Assembly (NCBI RefSeq): GCF_004027225.2
Contig: NC_044278.2
Location: 56,785,743 to 56,849,742 of the forward strand
Direction of reading: 5' to 3'
Origin: Strigops habroptila
Lineage: Eukaryota; Chordata; Aves; Psittaciformes; Psittacidae
DNA: 64,000 nucleotides
Shown: in pieces, positions 57,902 through 64,000 of the stretch
Numbering within the stretch: the first letter of the stretch is position 1
Layout of the letters: every line of letters begins with the position of its first letter
The notes under the pieces: model-generated
Databases searched by the model: none
What the model was told of the DNA's origin: nothing
The model's input: only the letters and a program-made list of their open reading frames with translations
Made by a program: the position numbers and the translations under genes

Positions 57902-60585
57902 TGGTTTAAAATCTCATTTTCTTCAGATTGAGAAATCGTCGTTTCCTGTTTGCACTGTAGTTCTGACCCATTTCTTCTGATTGTTCCCCTTCAGAGGAGT
58001 TAAATGAACAAAAATCTGTAAAATAATCGGGCTGAATTGCAAACCTGAGGAAAGCTCATTTGGTTTCTCTCCCAAGAGAAACACTAATTAGATATGTCTT
58101 AAAAAGCTGTATTTAGACAGTTTGAGTTATGATTTGGAGGCAATCTATAGAGTGGAAGCTCAGCTGAACAAACCCATGCAGTGCACATGTGCAAATGCAA
58201 GACAAAAAAAATCCAAATATAGGCAAAAAGGAAACAAGGAATAGAATCATTCAAATAGGGCATCAGAAGTATTTTCACAGTCCTGAAACAGCCTAATCCT
58301 GTGAGGAACTGACTACCACAGAAAACTGAACACATCCAAGCCATGTTCAGAAACTAGCCCCACTAAAGAGAGACATGTCCTGATAAACAAAAGCAAAAAA
58401 GCACACATACCTGTTTAATGTTCTTCCTGTAAGCTCCATCTTGTCCTAGTTATAAGTGAATAAACTCCATTTATTTTACTTTAACCTTCACCACTGGAGG
58501 GGAAGGTACAGTAAGAGGGAAAGATGGGACTGTGCAATTCTTTTTTTAACCAAAATGAATGAGCTTTTTCTGGGTTTGAATAAAAACAAATGCTGAATAC
58601 ACAGCAGCTGCTGTGTTCCATTGAAATCAATGGAAAACATCCCACATATTTTGGTGTAACAGGATTGGATCCTTTATATATCTGTGAAAGCCTTAGCATC
58701 CACTTAAAGCCAGTCATTTTTACAAGCAAAATCACAACACGAGACACTAAAGGCTAAACTTCCCAAAGAAGGAGCAGTAAGCCTTTAACATTGCTCGGTT
58801 TTCCTCCAATAGCAAATAGAGGCATTTGCATGAGAATAGACCAGGGCACAGGTAGATAAGGAACCTTCCCGTCCATTGCCCAAGCAAGCACTCAGCTGGA
58901 TCCTTTATGTAGCACAACCAGTTTGTAGAGCATTTCACAGAAAAGCACGTACATGGCTCTGCCGGTGGTTCTCTGTCAGAAGAGAGCCCGGAGGGGTGGG
59001 AAGCACATGGTCACTGATCAGCAGGGATCAGCCTGAGAGAGGTGTGGAAACTCCTGCTGAATGTGATCCTACCTGTGAATTCACTTAACACCCTGTGTGA
59101 GTCAAACTGCCTGAAGACACAGGCTCAGTGAGCTGTGCAGGAGCACTACAGATGCTCAGATTTTTCATGCTGCTCTGTTGAAACAAACATGATTGCAAAT
59201 GCAGCCTTGTTAATGTTTCCCCAGGTGACTAGCTTGGGATAATAAGTATACACAAGAACACTTATTTCTTAAGCTGCTTCTCAGGACAATCCTATCTCTT
59301 AGTGAACATAAAACTATCCTGCTGTCTCCAGGGGAATTTCAGCAAAATGCTAGTCAGGCCTGATAGAGATACAGCCAATAGGGACACAGCCCAACTCTTC
59401 CAAACAGAGTAAATTGGCATTTTCAGCCACATAGTGGTGGCAAGGACAAGGAAAGAGAGACACTTACATGAACTGTAAAGTATGGCTTAAAAGCTTTTCT
59501 CATTGTGCTTTATGAAGGCAGTTGCTGTCATTGCTGGGCCTCACTGGTGAGCCTGAGGAAACAGCTGACAGCCTGCAGCCAAATGCTGGTAGTCGCAGAT
59601 TAAAGATGTCTCTTTCATGAAGTCATAAATATCTTTACTTGGATCTAGCAGCAGTCTGCGCAAGCTCCAAGATGGACTGTGTCCTGAGATACATGAGACA
59701 GGCGATGAGTGGTAGGTCTCTAACTGTCTACTGTAACTCTCTAACTACTCTTTCTGTAAGCACTGTGCCAAGTTGTAAACTGAGAACTAAAGAAACTAAA
59801 GAAATTGTATGGGAAAGCTACCGGGGGCTAACAGCTCCAAGTGTCCATGTGCTGACCCTCATTTCAGCAGCACTTTGAGCAGTCTGCTGCCTCCCATCAG
59901 AAAGCAATGACTTACCTCAACCACTGAGCAAAGAAGAGAATAAAAAATCCTATCATCATCTTTATTTTGCTTTGGAGTTATTTTAGCCAACACTCTTTAT
60001 TTCCATGTACTGTCTACAAGGCTCCAGGTGCAAAGTATGCCTCGCAAATACAGGTGTTAATAATAGCCATTAAAAGCAAGCATTTGAAAATGCAACAGAA
60101 GTTCAATATTTCATCAGAGTGCCGAGTCCTGCTGAACTTTCATTTACCTGGTAATGCTAAATATCATTATATGACTTTCTGCTAACCAGAGAGTAAATCA
60201 GGACGGCAGCACTCCAACATGGTTCCATAGAAACAACCTGCAGCTATGGCCAGTCCCAGGTCACACAAATCAGATGAGGCAAAGGTGAAATGCTGAAGTA
60301 AGAAATGCTTTTAAAGAGCAAATATCACTGGCTGACGTGGTGAAAACTGTTGTCTTATGATATCAAGATGACCACAGACAACAGAGGCAAAGACTCCAGA
60401 AATCTTTGCCAGTGAGAACATGCTGTATACAAGCTTTGCATAAACAAACAAGCTGTCTGAGAGCTGGGATCAGTGAGTAATGTACTCCCTCGATGATTAA
60501 CCTCAACAGAGCATGTTATTGGCTCTCAGCGCTCTCTTGGTGGGAGAGACAGGTTCTTGTTAGATGGCTCTTCTGTCTCTCTTTG

Positions 60586-60706
60586 GCCAGGTTGGATGGG
60601 GCTTTGAACAATCTGGTCTAGTGGAAGGTGTCCCTGCCCATGGCAGGGGGTTGGAACTAGATAATCTTAAGTTCCCTTCCAACCCAAACCATTCCATGAT
60701 TCTACA
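60586..60706 (+). repeat. CR1 LINE 3' end fragment
   Basis: Sense CR1 tail: 'ctggtctagtggaaggtgtc', 'cctgcccatggcaggggg', 'cccttccaacccaaacc', then a decayed 'attccatgattcta' terminus. Confidence 0.88.
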
Positions 60707-63700
60707 ATTACTGTGAGGTATCTTTTGTAGTGTGAGTACACTACACTAATAGCACTCAGTTACCTATGCCCTAACTCCTTTTAACTTCAATCCACTCATG
60801 GTTAAGGTATGATAACTTACCATAGACTGGCACAGCTCATGTTGCCCATGTGTGAGGAATGAGGAAGACTATACCTCATCCTGTGCCCCTTGGCATGAGT
60901 AGACCTGTGGGATTGCCTTGGGGATGTACAGCCATTTCAGCAGGACTCAAGGCAGGAGTATCAATATATTTTTGCTAATGTCACTGCAGCATCTGTGAAC
61001 ACTATTCTGCTTATTGTCTACATAATTCATATTCAGAGAGACAGCGAAGCACTGCAATACAGTGCTCTGGATTAGCTGCCAAAGAGATCGCAGCTAATCT
61101 TCTGATGCCTCTTCAAAAGTCAAACGAGAAATGGCAACACAGCCGCCACTGGGAGAAGAGAATTCCCAGGATGGTGCCTCTTTTTTTCAGCAGAGAGGAA
61201 ACTCAGGGAAAACTTTGGCTGGTCAGCAAACCTGAGGGCTAGAGACAGACCCAGGGAATTCCTTGAAATAGCTTGAGAGGCTGGCAATAAGACAGAAGAA
61301 CTCCTGAGATTAATCCTGCTAAAATCCTGTGGCTGATAAGAATTAACCATGCTTGCACCTGCCTACATACAGAACAACAAATACTGGCTGGTTTGATGCT
61401 GATAATGAGAGGGAAAGGAATGTTTTGCTAGATTCCTATTTATTGCCTTACATATGGAGAAGAGCACTGAAGGATAAGTTTCATGCCCCTTGAGAATAGC
61501 TTTCCTAAAGTTAGGTTATCCTTAAACCCTTTTCTTGACGAGGGAAATAGGCATATTAGAAACCATGATGAGCTAAGTGTTCTTATGCAGAAATAAGGAG
61601 ACTAAAAATTAGCTTTAGAGACTTGTGTCTTGCTACTGAGAGACTGGGCAGGAGGGCTCAGCAGTCTCTTCTGCTTTTTCCATTGCCAGGTAGCTGACAC
61701 TTACAGAGAAAAACCAAAAGTCCTTTAGTCCTTTTGGTTTTAGTAAGATGTTCAAAAATAAATCCCCAAACTATTGAAAAGTGACATTGCTGCATATTAC
61801 TCTGTCTGAAAAACATACAAGGTAGGTCAGGTGACTAAACCACTGCTGTACTAGTTTCAAAGAATAATGAAAATTAAATTAGGACAGTACTCTAGAAATC
61901 ACTGTACCACACAGAAGTTAGTAGTCACATTAATTGTGGCTACATTTTATTTATGTATAGTATGCGGGAGTGAACAGTAGAGGGTGTTAGTTTAAAGGAA
62001 AACTCGAGTTCATTCTCTGGAATATCTCCTGTTTGCTACAATTCTCAGCAAAATATATCAGGTGCTGAGAAGCACAGCTGTGGCTCAGTGTAAATGGCAC
62101 TGGGGAACCTGTCCATCACCTTGTCTTAAAGACCAAAGCAAATAAAAGAATTGCAAACAAGTCCCTTTTCCCACCTCAAATATTATTTCACAAATAATTT
62201 GTGTCCTAAGAGTCCAACTGGGGATAGGTGGGTTGGGGGTTTTTTGTCCCCTCATAGTACAATGTTTCAGCAGGCAAGCTCAGGCTTCAGCTGGGCTCGG
62301 GCAGACAATGTGGTCCTGACTAGAGCCTGGGGCTAGATCCTGCCAGATGCTAGGTACTATGCAAACACCACCAGCACCCTCAAGCCACATAACCCTGGAG
62401 TGAGCCCTGGGCCAGAGTTTTAGTACTATTTATGCATTCTGTGGGGTTTTCAGGAGCAGCAGCCACTTAAATCAGCAAGAAATAAGTATTTTTGAATGTC
62501 TCTGTCAGTTCCTGTCTCTTTTGGCACCTTGATGCACCCCAGGGCATGCAACTGCAGGCAAATAGTGCTCTCATATAAGAGACAAGCTCCCTTTTTCATT
62601 TGCTTTGGCAGCTGAGAGGAGAAAAGAGCCACGGGGGCTTCTTTCTTCCACTAGTGAAGTACTGTTTGAACAAACACAAGGAGCAAATGTGTCAACTACA
62701 AAAGCAGGCCAGCAAGGAAGAATGGCACTGACAGGGCCGGGCACTCCATGCACAGCTGAACCCACCTGTAGGTTGCAACAGATTTAAAAAGGCGCCGTTT
62801 CCTCAGCCAGGAAGCCTTTCTCTTTGCTGTCCAGCTGACAGATCTGGCTTTGCAATCAGCAAGTTTCAGGATGGTAGTTATGTTAATGTTTTTATGTCAT
62901 TATGACTATTTTTTAGGCTTGAATGATTTTTAAATGTACTTTGCAGAATGTATAAATGTTCTCTTGATGACTTTCCGGGCAGCAGCTCAGAAAACGTTTT
63001 TAATGAGATTTTTTTCCCTGGCATGCCCTGGTATCAGTAGGTGTGCCTTTGTTTTCTAAAACTTTCTAAGGGAAAAATGATTTCTTTCACTCTTCATATA
63101 ATCAAGCAGATATAAATAGTAGAGAATATAAATGGACAAACCTAAGCCTCTCCTGCAGTATTCACCAGATGGAATGACTTCACTGGCAGGGCTCAGTGCT
63201 ATTTTAAGTGCTGTAGATTATCTCACCCAGCATCTAGCAGCAGACCAAATGAGTCTTCCAGAAGTCTTATGTCATATATGCCAGGTTGAACCAGATGTCT
63301 TGGAGACCCTTAGGCATGTCAGATAGCACTGGACAGATGTGTCTATGCAGCTGGACTTCAACCTGTTCTTTTCAATTCTATGTGTCTAAAGAGAAAAAAA
63401 GAAAATTGAGATTTAAAGTTCTTTAATTTATTTAGGCTTCCTCAGGAAGCATATTTGTGGCTACAGTATTCATGAGCATCACATCTACATCCTGAATCAC
63501 TGGATTTTCCTCCCACTCAAGTCAGTTAGATACTAAGTTTGTATTCTGGACACACACATGCTCCTCACCAAGTGCTTGCATTTACATTTCATCTCTCAGC
63601 TGAAAATTGTCAAGTGTGGGTCTTACCACTCACTTTGCTAACTTTCTTTTGTACATTTTAGTTCATAAAACCCCATTTAGGTCACAAGTGAGACACATTT

Positions 63701-64000
63701 AAGAAGTATTACATAGTCATAAGCACCAGGTGAATATTACAGGAATTAACTGAAGTCATGCACGTTGGTGTCTAGAGCGCAACAACCCCATAAAGTGATC
63801 TGGGGCCACTGCTGGAAACATCAAAACTGCAGCACCATTGAGCTCAGCATTACACAGCTAGTAAGAAGACCCAAGCCCTTGTAGAAGTACTCATAATCTA
63901 ATTCAAGGAGAAAAAAAAAAGAGGCAAAACAATAGGTGTGCATGTAGGTTCAATGTACAATAGAACTACCTACTCCACCAGAGCCAACTATGTAAGTATT

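Larger units (their letters stand above)
52821..64000. other. Non-coding region right of the CpG island
   Basis: About 11 kb without recognised coding exons on either strand. ORFs of 60-90 codons here look like chance. It contains an LTR fragment (55868-56171), a tetranucleotide repeat (57862-57901) and a CR1 tail (60586-60706). It may be a first intron or the intergenic space before the next gene. Confidence 0.65.

Noticed and set aside
63132..63326. 64-codon + strand ORF near the right edge as an exon
   Set aside because: The peptide reads plausibly, but there is no clear splice site pair, no family match and no neighbouring exon.

Overview
The window is a piece of vertebrate, almost certainly avian, nuclear genome. 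The evidence is two intron-split genes with GT-AG junctions, several CR1 LINE 3' ends (the dominant interspersed repeat of birds), avian-type endogenous retrovirus LTR fragments and one CpG island. No bacterial, plasmid or CRISPR-like features were seen. The species cannot be fixed from the sequence alone.

Left part (1-10.8 kb): the last seven coding exons of UBE3A on the + strand (join 1025-1169, 4940-5145, 6917-7081, 7474-7629, 7722-7795, 8672-8815, 9090-9210). They encode the C-terminal 336 residues, essentially the catalytic HECT domain, including the ubiquitin-accepting cysteine. The upstream exons lie outside the window. An AT-rich 3'UTR with several AATAAA motifs follows.

Middle-left (10.8-21.3 kb): intergenic DNA holding three CR1 fragments, a GC-richer block at about 13.4-15.6 kb and one weak orphan terminal-exon candidate at 16.6 kb.

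Middle (21.3-41.9 kb): a complete cone cyclic-nucleotide-gated channel alpha subunit, CNGA3, on the - strand. Eight coding exons were rebuilt with consistent phases (41896-41796, 35606-35490, 34708-34529, 32943-32890, 30065-29910, 27218-27111, 26237-26131, 22711-21303), giving 743 codons plus stop. A 5'UTR exon part (41927-41897) precedes the ATG. The unusual feature is exon 5, which encodes about 50 residues of almost pure Lys/Glu/Asp repeat.

Right part (42-64 kb): non-coding as far as I can see. It holds CR1 copies, two ERV LTR fragments, microsatellites and a strong CpG island at about 51.9-52.8 kb. The island is either the promoter and first exon of CNGA3 or of a neighbour beyond the right edge.

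UBE3A and CNGA3 face each other tail to tail, about 12 kb apart between stop codons. This is the non-imprinted arrangement known from non-eutherian vertebrates. In placental mammals UBE3A instead faces the SNRPN/SNORD cluster, and no such genes are seen here. The two genes do not share a pathway: one is a ubiquitin ligase, the other a phototransduction channel. Their link is positional. I did not find a new multi-gene system; the most interesting items are the locus arrangement, the Lys/Glu exon of CNGA3, the CpG island of unknown ownership and a few unexplained open frames.
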